Numbered from the stretch's first letter, positions 15,862-25,591 are shown. The stretch: 64,000 bases of DNA from Neobacillus sp. PS3-40 (GCF_030915485.1 NZ_CP133266.1:1922001-1986000); one strand, 5' to 3'. Numbers and translations: made by a program. Notes: a model not told the origin generated them from the letters alone.

Positions 15862-18174
15862 CTACTTAACTGGATACATATAAAAGTTAGCTAAATTTTT
15901 ATAGTAAAGGTTTCCTTGGGCATCTTGTTCTACATTGTATGCTCCGCTTTCAAGTAGGTTCTTATAGCTCATGTCAGCAGGATTTAGTTTGAATAGTCGA
16001 CCTTCGATTGTTCCATAAATAAAGCCATCCTTACCTACTAGTAGCTTCGCGTTGCCAAAACGTCCCGAGATTCCATTCAGCATTTTAACTGTTCTGAATG
16101 AATTATTTACCGGATCATAAGAAAAAATGGTGCCATCCGCCGCGCCCCATATATTCCCATCCGGCCCTTTTATTAAGGACATTACCAATGAAGCATTGAC
16201 GATTGGTAATGGAATCAATTCTTTTTCACTAGGATTCTGTGGATCAAATCGAAAGAATTTTGCACCATCATTTGCTTTTTGATAGTTAGCATGAATCGAG
16301 GATCCCCCATATATTTTTGTATCATCAGGAAGTAACGTAATGATACTTTGATTAGGAATATAATCCTCATATGCCTGGTATTGATTTGTAGTTAAATCGT
16401 AATCTAGTAAAAGTCCACCTTTTGTAGAGGTTTGTGGATATGTACCTGCGAAAAGATGATTATTGTAGCTTGTTAAAGCTGGTATTCTTTCTTGGCCTAA
16501 TTTATCCAGAGAAATCAACTCTTTAACGGATGTTTGGTTCCATGGTTCGTTCGGGCTTACTTCCAATAATCTTGCCCTTGGATAGCCCCCAGCATATATT
16601 TTTCCATTTACAAAAATGGCACTTTCTAATTGATTAATCCCACTCAATTGGATGCTTTTCTTCTTAACCGTATCATATTGAGTAAGCCCACCTGTCATAT
16701 ATCCATTTACATATATGTACTTTTTATCAGGATCAGAAAAGATTGAATATAAATTTACTGGTTGCGTTGGAAACGTAGCTTTTTTTATTTTCAATTGATT
16801 TGTGACTGGGTTATAAAGATAATAGGTTCCATTGTTATCGATTAAGCCTGTTAAAATAGATTGGGATGGATCATCTTTTAGATTTATAAAATCAAGAGAC
16901 AACGCATTAGCTTTACCTGGAAGGGACGCATTTGTATTTCTACTTGTGCCGTTATTCAGGTCGTAACCGTAAAAATTCCCTTGATAGGTATAATAAAATT
17001 CATTTGTTTGCTCATCTTTTGGCGAAAACCCTCGTGAATCAACATCAAATTCATTTAGAAATGCTCCCGTTGAAAAACTATAAATATTACCCTTATGGGA
17101 TGGATAAAATTTGACGGCTAAATAGTTGTCAATCAGTTTCATTTTCTCTACATATGATTCACTTTGATAGTTTTCTGTTGGCAATGTGACTTTGAAATTA
17201 TTATTTAGGTCCCAAATTAATAGATCTTCCGTTGGGCCGCTGCTTACATACAAATACTGATTATTTGGATCAACAACTAAGGACTTTGCATAACTCTTCC
17301 CAACAACCGTCGACAAGGTACGCTCCTTTTTCTCTGTTTTTTTATTAAAAACAAAAACGTTTGCTCCATAGGCAGTTGACCCATATACATATTGATCATT
17401 AACCGTTAAATCCTGAATCGAGGTGTCGGATTGATTCTCCATCATATCTCCAAAGTCTTTAAGCTGATCTGTATTCGGATTATAGCTATATAACTCACCT
17501 CTCGTGGTCCCACCGATCCAGAGAGTTCCATCTCGATCAACATCAAGCCCCCATGCACTTGTGGAGTTTTGCAATGGATAAACGCCTCGAACTTGGTTCG
17601 TATTCAAATCAACCACTGCAAGTGAGGCAGGTGTTCCGTGAAGAATTACATATAAATAAGCATTCCCGTTCTGATCCATACCCGCCTTAGATGCCATCGT
17701 ACTAAGATTGAACACCTGAGGTCCTAAATCTTTAGGCTGAATCGCAGGAATTGTAGGAGTGGTCGGCACTCCGTTACCCTGATCATCATCATCCTTAGAA
17801 GTGCCATTCGAACATGCGAGATCCTGTAATTTTTGTTTTGAAGGAGTTTTATAGCTTATCAAGGAGTCACGTTTTACATAATAGCCGCCGCCTACCCCCA
17901 AATAATCCTCCTTAAAAGTATAAATTCGGTATGTATTCCCCTGTGATAATAGTTTTTCTTGAATAGGATTACTACCGACAAAATGATAAAGTGGTGTATC
18001 CTTCACAATAGACAGCTTGCCAATCTGTCCAGAAGACATTGAAACTCCATCCCAATTAATCTGTTGCCCAAGTTTAATTCCCTGACAGCTTGCATCTACA
18101 TCTGCATTTGCACTCATTGGTAGTAATGAAAATATAATTAATGCCGTCATAAATAAATACATCATTCGTTTCAA
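15862..18174 (-). CDS. Secreted beta-propeller protein with N-terminal surface module
   Basis: A 770-residue exported protein. A signal peptide (MKRMMYLFMTALIIFSLL, cleavage near ANAD) is followed at residues ~30-115 by the shared surface module (GQIGKLSIVKDTPLYHF, LLSQGNTYRIY, LGVGGGYYV, ISYKTPS). A polar linker (residues 120-145) leads to a large propeller-like region (~150-770). Its repeating blades have patterns such as DRDGTLWIGG, YSYNPNTDQL, DPNNQYLYVSSG, LLIWDLNN and GPDGNIWGAADG. Such propellers usually bind ligands or proteins, and no catalytic residues are evident. It belongs with the other module-bearing proteins as probable S-layer-associated or wall-associated cargo. Confidence 0.85.
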   Translation of the reverse strand: MKRMMYLFMTALIIFSLLPMSANADVDASCQGIKLGQQINWDGVSMSSGQIGKLSIVKDTPLYHFVGSNPIQEKLLSQGNTYRIYTFKEDYLGVGGGYYVKRDSLISYKTPSKQKLQDLACSNGTSKDDDDQGNGVPTTPTIPAIQPKDLGPQVFNLSTMASKAGMDQNGNAYLYVILHGTPASLAVVDLNTNQVRGVYPLQNSTSAWGLDVDRDGTLWIGGTTRGELYSYNPNTDQLKDFGDMMENQSDTSIQDLTVNDQYVYGSTAYGANVFVFNKKTEKKERTLSTVVGKSYAKSLVVDPNNQYLYVSSGPTEDLLIWDLNNNFKVTLPTENYQSESYVEKMKLIDNYLAVKFYPSHKGNIYSFSTGAFLNEFDVDSRGFSPKDEQTNEFYYTYQGNFYGYDLNNGTSRNTNASLPGKANALSLDFINLKDDPSQSILTGLIDNNGTYYLYNPVTNQLKIKKATFPTQPVNLYSIFSDPDKKYIYVNGYMTGGLTQYDTVKKKSIQLSGINQLESAIFVNGKIYAGGYPRARLLEVSPNEPWNQTSVKELISLDKLGQERIPALTSYNNHLFAGTYPQTSTKGGLLLDYDLTTNQYQAYEDYIPNQSIITLLPDDTKIYGGSSIHANYQKANDGAKFFRFDPQNPSEKELIPLPIVNASLVMSLIKGPDGNIWGAADGTIFSYDPVNNSFRTVKMLNGISGRFGNAKLLVGKDGFIYGTIEGRLFKLNPADMSYKNLLESGAYNVEQDAQGNLYYKNLANFYMYPVK

Positions 18175-18656
18175 GCTGCATCACTCCAAAGATTGTTTTT
18201 CATCATAAAACTTCCTCAAAAAAAATAAACGCTCAAAGTCTACTAAAGCGCCATAAAAGGAAAATATTTTCTATTATACCATAATAATAGTTATATAGAG
18301 CGGTATTATTTTGAAAAAAAATCCATATTTGGTATTAACTTTGGAATCGTACTGGTAATTGAAGGAATTCAGAGAAATCAAAATTAGCCACATCTACTAT
18401 AATTAAGGCATTTGGATGGATAGATAGAAACAAAAGATTCGGAATGAATCGGCTTGCTGACGGCTCAACAGAAATATGATTTGAAAGACATTATACCCTA
18501 AATTTCTCAGGACAAATTGGTAATAAATCGTTATTAAATCAAGCAATTATCTCTATTAAATCAAACGTTTGATTTAATACAATCTTCGACAATTCCAATT
18601 CAATTACTACAAAAGGTGTCAAAGACAGAGGCTGGCTATAAGCCATGGAATGTTAA
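18175..18656. other. Non-coding region upstream of the propeller gene
   Basis: No gene seen. It contains a 24-base perfect palindrome at 18555-18578 and presumably the leftward promoter of the propeller gene near 18190-18300 (AT-rich, not placed). Confidence 0.5.
18555..18578. promoter_or_regulatory. 24-bp perfect palindrome (possible operator)
   Basis: Each 12-base arm reads ATTAAATCAAAC. The core TCAAACGTTTGA is shared with 15118-15129. With no loop it looks more like a dimeric repressor site than a terminator. It lies ~380 bases upstream of the propeller gene. Confidence 0.45.
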
Positions 18657-18702
18657 CAAAAAGGAAAAGCCCTGTAGTATTTTCTCTCTACAGGGCCTTT
18701 CA
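18657..18702 (-). terminator. Terminator downstream of the HtrA-like protease
   Basis: On the minus strand, GCCCTGTAG-(11-base loop)-CTACAGGGC is followed by TTTTCCTTTTT. The leftward protease gene ends ~70 bases upstream. A related hairpin (TCCTGTAGAG...CTCTACAGGA) follows the gene at 25944. Confidence 0.75.
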
Positions 18703-18768
18703 ACATTCCAAGCATTTGTTGGTCATCTATTGGGTAGTACAGGCAGTTTCCCCTGGATTATAGATACT

Positions 18769-20121
18769 CTATTTGAATTCAACATATCCCATATAATTAT
18801 TTTTATTCCAACTTAGTTTACTATCTGAGTATGCATAAAACCCTACGTAATAAGTACCTGGACTTAGATCCTTGTCTAGTTCACTAAAATAACAATTATC
18901 AGCATTTGAGAAGTTATTATCTGATGTAATAATCTCGTTCCCATCCTTGTCATAGAGGGTTACGCCAAGATCACTACTTAAGCTTGCATCTTCAGTAGTA
19001 GCAGTAACTGAAATCGTTTTATTTTCAGTTAAATTGATCATAAATAGATCCATATCATTTATATCAGATACGCTTCCATAAATATCATTTTCTAAGTTTA
19101 CAAGAGGGTCAGCATTATCTAGATATCCATTATCTTCTTGCTCATCAACCTCTCCTTTTCCACTAAGCGGAGGGTATATCTTACGATTCAAGTCTAGTAA
19201 ATTTGTGTTATTATTCGTTTTTAATGCTTTTAATTTATTAATAGGAATAGCCAAATTCATATTTTGACCATCTATAAGGCTTGCTACTACAACACCTATC
19301 ACTTTCCCATTTTGGTTAACAAGCGCTCCTCCACTATTTCCGGGAGAAATTGGTGCACTTGTTTGAATTCTTGTCACCTTTTCTACTGGAATCGAGGTAT
19401 TACTAATAATCCCTTCAGTCATGGTGTTTTGAATTCCAAGAGGGCTCCCTAAGGCATAGACCTTTTCACCGGTTGAAATTTTAGTTGAATCACCCAATTC
19501 AGCCACAGACAAATTATTTGGACCATCTATCTTTACTATCGCTAAATCTTCTTTTTCATCATAGCCTAGTACCTTGCTTGTTTTATAAGATTTTCCATCT
19601 GATAATTTAATTTTTACATATTGTCCTAAACTTATATCATTGATTACATGTAAATTGGTCGCAATCTTACCATCTTTGCTTATGATAATACCACTACCCG
19701 AACTAACTAGCTGATTATGCTGATTATATAGCTCAATATAAACAATACTTGGATTCACCTTTTTAAATATTCCTTTTGAATCGTAAACTCTTTCAACTAC
19801 TGTAATTGTAGCGACCACTTTGAGTTTGGTTTTAGGAATATAAGCTGTTATCTTAGCAGCACCAGTAGTTATACCTTTAACATTTCCTGTTTTATCAACT
19901 GTGGCAATTTTAGAATTACTAGACTGCCATAAAACCTTTTTTTTATTTATACTTGATGTAATAACTTGGAGATTTTTCACATCTCCAATATGGATAGTTG
20001 CTTTTTGTTCTTTAAGTTTAAATGTATTATCTGCTGCTAAAACGGAGGATGATGTATAAAACATACTAAATACCATTACTGATAATAAAACTAAAAATCG
20101 AAATTTTTTAACATTAATCAT
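18769..20121 (-). CDS. Secreted trypsin-like (HtrA/DegP-type) serine protease with Ig-like and PPC domains
   Basis: A 450-residue exported protein with a signal peptide ending near SVLAADN. Residues ~30-110 are a bacterial Ig-like (BIG2) domain (LWQSSNSKIATVDKTGNVKG). Residues ~115-310 are a chymotrypsin-fold protease with the triad His in IATNLHVI, Asp in EDLAIVKID and Ser in SPGNSGGALV. There is no PDZ domain, unlike housekeeping HtrA. Residues ~345-450 look like a prepeptidase C-terminal (PPC) beta-sandwich (MDLFMINLTENKTISV, DLSPGTYYVGFYAYSD). It probably works outside the cell in protein processing or quality control. It lacks the shared surface module, so it may leave by the ordinary Sec route. 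Confidence 0.9.
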   Translation of the reverse strand: MINVKKFRFLVLLSVMVFSMFYTSSSVLAADNTFKLKEQKATIHIGDVKNLQVITSSINKKKVLWQSSNSKIATVDKTGNVKGITTGAAKITAYIPKTKLKVVATITVVERVYDSKGIFKKVNPSIVYIELYNQHNQLVSSGSGIIISKDGKIATNLHVINDISLGQYVKIKLSDGKSYKTSKVLGYDEKEDLAIVKIDGPNNLSVAELGDSTKISTGEKVYALGSPLGIQNTMTEGIISNTSIPVEKVTRIQTSAPISPGNSGGALVNQNGKVIGVVVASLIDGQNMNLAIPINKLKALKTNNNTNLLDLNRKIYPPLSGKGEVDEQEDNGYLDNADPLVNLENDIYGSVSDINDMDLFMINLTENKTISVTATTEDASLSSDLGVTLYDKDGNEIITSDNNFSNADNCYFSELDKDLSPGTYYVGFYAYSDSKLSWNKNNYMGYVEFK

Positions 20122-20317
20122 ACTTTTTCCCCTTTTTCTCTAGAATGTTTCCATTTTAACTCAAAGTAGGTAAAATAATCTAGCATTTTCCAAGCTATTC
20201 CTTGTAAATATATAGAATTCTATGAAATCAAAGCTCCTAGATCCTTACTCTTTAGCAATGAGCTATTCTAAAAAGTAGTATAATAGAGGCATCCAATTTT
20301 AAGGAGCATATACGTAC

Positions 20318-21472
20318 ATGAAAAAAATTTTTATTACAATTATTGCATTTGTGTTAGTTACCACAGGAATCGATCTATTTTCACAAGAAAATGCTTTTGC
20401 TGAATCAAACCCAGTGCCTATTTCAGGGGCTTCTACATTAACCTCAAAGCAAATAGGAGATTACGTACTATTACATAATGAGAATCCAAAATTAATAGGA
20501 GTAAATATTTACAGATTAGCAGATTTGTATCTTTCTCTTGGTCGCATTGAAGGGATAAGAGGAGATATTGCCTTTGCACAGGCTGTTCATGAAACGGGCT
20601 ATTTTGCTTTTGGCAAGGATGTTTTACCTGAGCAAAATAACTATGCAGGAATTGGTGCAGTAGGCGGGGGCTTTCAGGGAGCCTATTTTACAACTCCTGA
20701 AGAAGGAGTGCGTGCTCAAATCCAACATCTGAAAGCATATGCAAATATGGATCCATTGCTATCAGAAAAAGTAGATCCCCGATTTGATTATGTAAAAAGG
20801 GGAATCGCTCCCTATTGGACAGATCTAAATGGCAAATGGGCAGTTCCCGGAGATTTCTACGGTGAAAGTATTCTCGCTATTTACAACGAAATGAAAGCGA
20901 TCCAGCTAACGATCCCAAATGTTGACAATGACGTCACACACGATTTGCCTATCGCCACCTTATCTTTGAAATATGATCGCCCATTATTGAGCCCTGCTGG
21001 CCAAGTCTCTAGAATTCTCAAACGAGGCTACTCCTATAAGATTTATGGAACTCTAGGAAACAATTATAATCTTGGCGGCAACTATATCGTTAAAGCTGAT
21101 AGCAGTAAAATGAATGTGTTCATCGGAAGACTGTATATTCCTGATAATCTAGGAGTATTATACAAGCCTGACGGGACGAAACATCGCAACCTAACAGTAG
21201 GAGAAACCATTAGAGTGTATAGCTATGATGATACTGCCTATAATGTTGGCGGCGGTTATTTTATAAAAAAAGATCCACATCTTTCCCTTTATAAAGGGAT
21301 CGTCACTGTTACTTCTGATAGCACCTTGTTTAACGCTTCAGGTGAAATAGTTAAGACACTGACAAAGGGTCAACAGTTTAGAGTCTATAATCTAAAAGAT
21401 AAAAGGATGGAAGTCGGCGGCGGGCTTTACATTCTTTTTGATAAAAATAAAAATGGTTATGTGAATCTATAA
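20318..21472 (+). CDS. Secreted N-acetylglucosaminidase with three C-terminal surface modules
   Basis: 384 residues, starting behind AAGGAG. A signal peptide (cleavage near AFAES) precedes a glucosaminidase (GH73-type) domain at residues ~35-195: LSLGRIEGIRGDIAFAQAVHETG carries the expected catalytic Glu, followed by NYAGIGAVGG and the peptidoglycan-contacting EGVRAQIQHLKAYA. Residues ~205-384 contain three copies of the shared module (LSPAGQVSRILKRGYSYKIY; YKPDGTKHRNLTVGETIRVY; FNASGEIVKTLTKGQQFRVY), each ending in a GG-Y/L-I turn. These enzymes cut the N-acetylglucosamine side of glycan strands and help separate daughter cells. In B. anthracis the S-layer glucosaminidase BslO is SecA2 cargo, a useful analogy. 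Rightward single gene with its own terminator. Confidence 0.92.
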   Translation: MKKIFITIIAFVLVTTGIDLFSQENAFAESNPVPISGASTLTSKQIGDYVLLHNENPKLIGVNIYRLADLYLSLGRIEGIRGDIAFAQAVHETGYFAFGKDVLPEQNNYAGIGAVGGGFQGAYFTTPEEGVRAQIQHLKAYANMDPLLSEKVDPRFDYVKRGIAPYWTDLNGKWAVPGDFYGESILAIYNEMKAIQLTIPNVDNDVTHDLPIATLSLKYDRPLLSPAGQVSRILKRGYSYKIYGTLGNNYNLGGNYIVKADSSKMNVFIGRLYIPDNLGVLYKPDGTKHRNLTVGETIRVYSYDDTAYNVGGGYFIKKDPHLSLYKGIVTVTSDSTLFNASGEIVKTLTKGQQFRVYNLKDKRMEVGGGLYILFDKNKNGYVNL

Positions 21473-21544
21473 CAGTAGAACGGAATTACGGTCGCTGAAA
21501 CCTTTCCTTCTTCCCAATATATTCTACAAATAAATTTTAATAAT

Positions 21545-21581
21545 AGGAAAACCACTCTTTTTCACAGAGTGGTTTTCTTAG
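21545..21581. terminator. Terminator downstream of the glucosaminidase
   Basis: GGAAAACCACTCT-ttttcac-AGAGTGGTTTTC is a strong stem with flanking A and T runs, ~75 bases after the stop codon. Confidence 0.8.
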
Positions 21582-21663
21582 CTTTTAGAAGGTAAATTGT
21601 AGATCTTTTATAACTGCTACCATGTATAGTCTCAATTCCGGTTAAATAGCAATATAAGCATAT

Positions 21664-21700
21664 AAGAAAAGACCTATCACATAATGTAATAGGTCTAAAG
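21664..21700 (-). terminator. Terminator of the main S-layer gene
   Basis: On the minus strand, AGACCTATTACattatGTGATAGGTCT is followed by TTTCTT. It lies just past the S-layer stop codon at 21714. Confidence 0.8.
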
Positions 21701-21713
21701 CATTGTTCAAAAA

Positions 21714-24302
21714 TTATTTTACTAAAGCACCGTTAGCATCTGTTAATACCAATTGAGTAGCTTTAACTGTTACTACTGGAGTAGCAGCTGGAGCATTAAC
21801 TAATGAGAATTTAACTTGTTTAGTATTTCCAGATACAGCCACAAGATCACTAACATCAGCAGCCGTTAATGCATTACCATTTACAGTTACAGCAAAAGCA
21901 TCAAGAGCGTTTGTTGTAGCTGGAACAGTCACATCTTCATTGAAAGTTACATATACATCAGTACCTAATACTTGTACATTTGTAACAGTAGCAGATGTGT
22001 TATCTTTAACAACTACATCAGAGTTAGCTGTATTGATAACATTTCCTACTTTATCAGCTACACCAGAAACTGTAAGGACTGCACTTGCACCAGTAATTTG
22101 GTTACCAATGTTGATTGAGTTAGCTGGAAGTACAATATCTACAGTTGTTTTAGCTGTGCTAGTGAAATAAATTTCAGTTCCTACAGGTAAAGATTTACCA
22201 TCTAATTTGTAGTTTGCAAGATTCAATGCTGATGAAGAAACTTCTTCGTTATATGCTACTTCAAATACATTTGTTCCTGCATTTGTTACAGCAGCAGTTG
22301 GTTTTGTTGTATCAGCACTTGTTGTTGGAGCACCAACAGTGAATGTTGAAGTTACAGCAGCTGATTTATTACCATATGCATCTGTGAAGAAACCGGCTGG
22401 GATAGAAACTGTATAAGTTCCTGCATCAAGAACAACATCAGTAGCTTTTGTATCAACCTGGTATGTTTTAACATCGTCAGTTTTTAAAGCTGTCTCAGCA
22501 TCAACAACAGGAATTTTCACTCCATCAGTATTTTTAATAACAATATTTGCAGTTGAGCCAGCAACAGTTAAGTTTTCATCAAATTTAAATTCTAATTTTT
22601 TATTATCAGAAGAAACTTGAGATGAAACAAAAGCTGGAGCTGTAACATCTTTATTAAAAGTTACACTAGTGTTGAATAGGTCATTCGTATTTCCAGGAGT
22701 TGCAGTATCAGTCATAGCACCTGCTGCAACATATAACGTAAATGACTCACTTGTTGAAGTACCAGAAGTGAATAATCCAGCAACAGTTAAAGTATATGTT
22801 TTTCCAGTTGTATCAGTTACATCTTTAGTCAATGTTACAGGAGTTTGAGTTGCACCTGTTTGTAATGTAGCAGCAACAGTTGATGAAGTAATTGCTTCGC
22901 TAAGCGTTACTTTTGCAGTGTTTTGTCCAGTTACTTGTACACCAACAACTTGTGGTTTAGCTTTATCAGCAGATGGAGCAATAACAGTACCGTTATAAAG
23001 TGCCATTTCATTTGCAGCAACAGATGCATCTTTTGCACCAGCAACATATAAAGTTGCAGTTGCGCTATCAGCTAAATTGTAAGTTACATCCACTTTATTT
23101 GTAGCATCACCTTGGGCAATAGCTGTAACAGGAGTACCGTTTACACGGACAACTGTTGGTAATTGACCAACTGGTTCTGAAAATTCAAGAGTAATTTTTC
23201 CATTTGCATATGAAGTACCTACAACTTCTGGTTTAACTTCATCAGTATAAGAAAATACTTGACTGTATTTTTCAGTTTTAACTACATTTCCGTCTGCATC
23301 TTTCTTAGGAGTTGCAATTGGATTTACAACAACAACTTGGTCATTTCCTTCTACATCTCCAGCAAATGTTAGAGTTACTGATTTCTTATCTTCGGAAAGA
23401 ACAGCAGAAGTTGGGTTTACACCATCTAAAGAATATAATACTGTTTCAGAAGCATCATTTGCTACAGTAGCATCAGATGTTAATTCAGTATTGAATTTAA
23501 CAACGATAGTTTTAGTGTTAATTGCACTAACTTTTTCAACCATCGGAGTTTTAGTAGCTTCATAAGCAGCAACTGCAGCAGTAGCTTTAGCTGTTAAATC
23601 AGCTTTGAAAGTTGCAGTAACGGATGGTAAGAATTTATTAATTTGATCAACAGCAGCTTTTGCTACATCTAAATTACCAGCAGCAATTGCAGCTTTTACA
23701 GCGTTTACTTTTGCAGCAACTGTTACATCAAACTGCATTACATCGCGAAGTGCCTGAGCGTCAGCTTTGAATGATGAACGAAGAAGTTCACGTGTTGATT
23801 GACCATATACGCGGTCTAAGATAACAGTTCTTACTTTTAATTGATAAGAGATTTCATTGTAATATTTTTGAACATCAGCCATGTTTTTAGCATCAATTGC
23901 AGTTTGAAGAGCTTCTTCGTTAGCTTTAAGATTTTGAACTGCATAGTTGTATGCGTCGATGTAAGGAACAACGCGGTCAGTTAGGTATGTTTTGTAGTTA
24001 GAATCTAACTTAGCAAGATAAACATCTTTTTGTGTTCCACCAGCTTTAATAACGATAGCCTTTGCATTTGTATAAGCAGCTTTTGCTACGTTGTACTGTT
24101 TGTAAACAGCATTAATGTCAGCAAAATTACCTGTTGCAGTTACATCTCCATATGTATGGTATGCTTTTTGCATTTGCATAACAGCTTGATCGACAGTTGT
24201 AACTACACTGCTAGCTGCGTTTGATTGTAATGGTGCAGCTGCAACGAATGCTGAAGCAGCAACTGCAGAAGCTGCAGCAATTTTAATAGCTTTCTTTTTC
24301 AT
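21714..24302 (-). CDS. Major S-layer protein, SbsC-like
   Basis: 862 residues from the ATG at 24302 behind GAGGGG. A typical S-layer signal peptide (MKKKAIKIAAASAVAASAF, cleavage after SNA) leads into a long helical N-terminal domain, residues ~35-250. Its segments YIDAYNYAVQNLKANEEALQ, ISYQLKVRTVILDRVYGQST and RELLRSSFKADAQALRD closely resemble Geobacillus SbsC. In SbsC this part binds the secondary cell-wall polymer, so no SLH domains are needed. Residues ~255-862 are repeated beta-sandwich, Ig-like domains (VEKVSAINTKTIVVKFN, KVTLSEAITSS). Codon use is strongly regular (GCA, GTA, ACA, GTT), as expected for a highly expressed gene. It is very likely the main S-layer subunit and a SecA2 substrate. 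Confidence 0.93.
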   Translation of the reverse strand: MKKKAIKIAAASAVAASAFVAAAPLQSNAASSVVTTVDQAVMQMQKAYHTYGDVTATGNFADINAVYKQYNVAKAAYTNAKAIVIKAGGTQKDVYLAKLDSNYKTYLTDRVVPYIDAYNYAVQNLKANEEALQTAIDAKNMADVQKYYNEISYQLKVRTVILDRVYGQSTRELLRSSFKADAQALRDVMQFDVTVAAKVNAVKAAIAAGNLDVAKAAVDQINKFLPSVTATFKADLTAKATAAVAAYEATKTPMVEKVSAINTKTIVVKFNTELTSDATVANDASETVLYSLDGVNPTSAVLSEDKKSVTLTFAGDVEGNDQVVVVNPIATPKKDADGNVVKTEKYSQVFSYTDEVKPEVVGTSYANGKITLEFSEPVGQLPTVVRVNGTPVTAIAQGDATNKVDVTYNLADSATATLYVAGAKDASVAANEMALYNGTVIAPSADKAKPQVVGVQVTGQNTAKVTLSEAITSSTVAATLQTGATQTPVTLTKDVTDTTGKTYTLTVAGLFTSGTSTSESFTLYVAAGAMTDTATPGNTNDLFNTSVTFNKDVTAPAFVSSQVSSDNKKLEFKFDENLTVAGSTANIVIKNTDGVKIPVVDAETALKTDDVKTYQVDTKATDVVLDAGTYTVSIPAGFFTDAYGNKSAAVTSTFTVGAPTTSADTTKPTAAVTNAGTNVFEVAYNEEVSSSALNLANYKLDGKSLPVGTEIYFTSTAKTTVDIVLPANSINIGNQITGASAVLTVSGVADKVGNVINTANSDVVVKDNTSATVTNVQVLGTDVYVTFNEDVTVPATTNALDAFAVTVNGNALTAADVSDLVAVSGNTKQVKFSLVNAPAATPVVTVKATQLVLTDANGALVK

Positions 24303-24721
24303 AAGTATGTGTTCCCCTCTCAAAATAAAAAATAAAATCTAGATATCTTTATACTTCACAAATATTCAGAATCTATTAGTCTTACATTTAAAAGTATACT
24401 CGTAATTAATCATTTCCATAAGACTCCAAATAATGGTTATTTTATTACCAATTTATTCTTATCTTATGGCAAGAAAGACAGGCCCCTTGTCCTCTAACGA
24501 ACTGAATAACATTTTTTGTGTTGAGTAGAAAGGCAATATGAATCATGTAAAAGTAGCAAACAAATGCACCTCTCTTTTTAACGAAGTATGTTTGTCTATG
24601 GGTGAATAACTTATTTTAGTAGATATGAAAAATAAATTTCTGAATAATTCTGTTAAAAACTACTAAACAGGACTACTTTCCTATTAACAAATCAATTTAA
24701 AATAGAGTAATATAGTTATAA
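24303..24721. other. Intergenic region between divergent surface genes
   Basis: The strong leftward S-layer promoter must be here, but I could not place it with confidence. A CAGGCCCCTTGTCC element (24479-24492) resembles the dispersed GGGACAGG-type repeats at 39000 and 39220. Confidence 0.45.
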
Positions 24722-24798
24722 AGGTACAATCAGGGAAACCTGGTGTCACAAAGCTATCGGGGCTAAGGATTTTATCTATGCCAGCCAGCTGCCCTACC
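24722..24798 (+). ncRNA. GEMM-I-like (cyclic-di-GMP-I family or variant) riboswitch candidate
   Basis: Features in order: GGTA that can pair with the closing TACC; a short stem with a GAAA tetraloop (CAGG-GAAA-CCTG); the conserved CACAAAGC; then CGGGGCTAAGG; then ATGCCAGCCAGCTGCC. This order (tetraloop stem, RCAAAGC, GGGNCTAA, GCCAGSYTGCC) is that of class-I c-di-GMP aptamers, with CACAAAGC in place of CGCAAAGC. A near-identical element precedes the 25944-27032 gene. It ends ~18 bases before the start codon, so it may act on translation by hiding AGGAGG. Ligand identity is not certain, since variant GEMM RNAs can prefer other dinucleotides. Confidence 0.65.
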
Positions 24799-24816
24799 AT
24801 AAAAGGAGGAAAAGAA

Positions 24817-25569
24817 ATGAAGACAAAATTAGGTACAAAAGTTTTAACGGGTTTATTTGCATTTGCCCTGATCTTGGGTACAGCTTCTTTTGCAAGCGCA
24901 AAAGGTCCTGACAAAGGAACAGCTGATCAGAAAAAACAAGCACAACCTATTTTGGATAAAAAGGTTGATGAACAAAAAACTATTTCTAGTGATAAGAAGT
25001 CGGTAGAAGAACAAACAGGCAAAACTGAAAATAAAAAAGGTACAAGCAAAAAAGAAACAAAGAAAAAGGACACTATTACCTCTAAGGCTGGAACAGCAGT
25101 TGAAAAGCGCCTAACTTCTAGTGAAACTGCAATAAAAAATATTACTCATTCAATCAATTCATACTTTGGTGTAAGTGAAGATGGAACTACAGATAAAGAT
25201 TTAAGTAAAAAGGTTGCCGATTCTAAATATAATAGTTTTAAAGGAAAACTTAATGCTGAGATTAATAAACTTCAAGCTATTGACAAGCAACTCTCATCAA
25301 ATAAGAAAAAATACAAATCAGTAACAGAAATCGATGCATTAGTGGCAAAATCGCAAGAACTTCAACAATTAGCTTTGGATGAGATTGATCGTGTTAAAGC
25401 ATTAGCAGTTGAAGCTTCTGCTCCAAAATCAGATGATGGAACTGGCGAAACAACAACACCTGGAGATACAACAACTCCAACTGGGACTACTGACCCAACA
25501 ACTGGCACTACTGATCCGACAGCAGGGACCACTGATCCGACTGCAACACCAACAGTACCAGCAGTTTAA
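24817..25569 (+). CDS. Secreted lysine-rich, Pro/Thr-tailed surface protein of unknown function
   Basis: 250 residues from the ATG at 24817, which follows AGGAGG. A signal peptide (cleavage near FASAKGP) precedes a very charged region (residues ~30-90, many Lys/Glu/Thr), a helical segment (~90-205, AVEKRLTSSETAIKNI, LAVAKSQELQQLALDEI-like) and a low-complexity tail of repeats like TTPGDT and GTTDPT. Such tails often span the wall. I see no LPXTG, SLH or surface module. The riboswitch candidate just upstream suggests the gene responds to a cyclic dinucleotide, which would fit an adhesin or matrix role (inference). Confidence 0.75.
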   Translation: MKTKLGTKVLTGLFAFALILGTASFASAKGPDKGTADQKKQAQPILDKKVDEQKTISSDKKSVEEQTGKTENKKGTSKKETKKKDTITSKAGTAVEKRLTSSETAIKNITHSINSYFGVSEDGTTDKDLSKKVADSKYNSFKGKLNAEINKLQAIDKQLSSNKKKYKSVTEIDALVAKSQELQQLALDEIDRVKALAVEASAPKSDDGTGETTTPGDTTTPTGTTDPTTGTTDPTAGTTDPTATPTVPAV

Positions 25570-25591
25570 TTAAAAATTGAATAACTAACAA

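Noticed and set aside
24684-24914. Leftward open frame of 76 codons
   Set aside because: It is antisense to the riboswitch candidate and the start of the 24817 gene, without a ribosome site.
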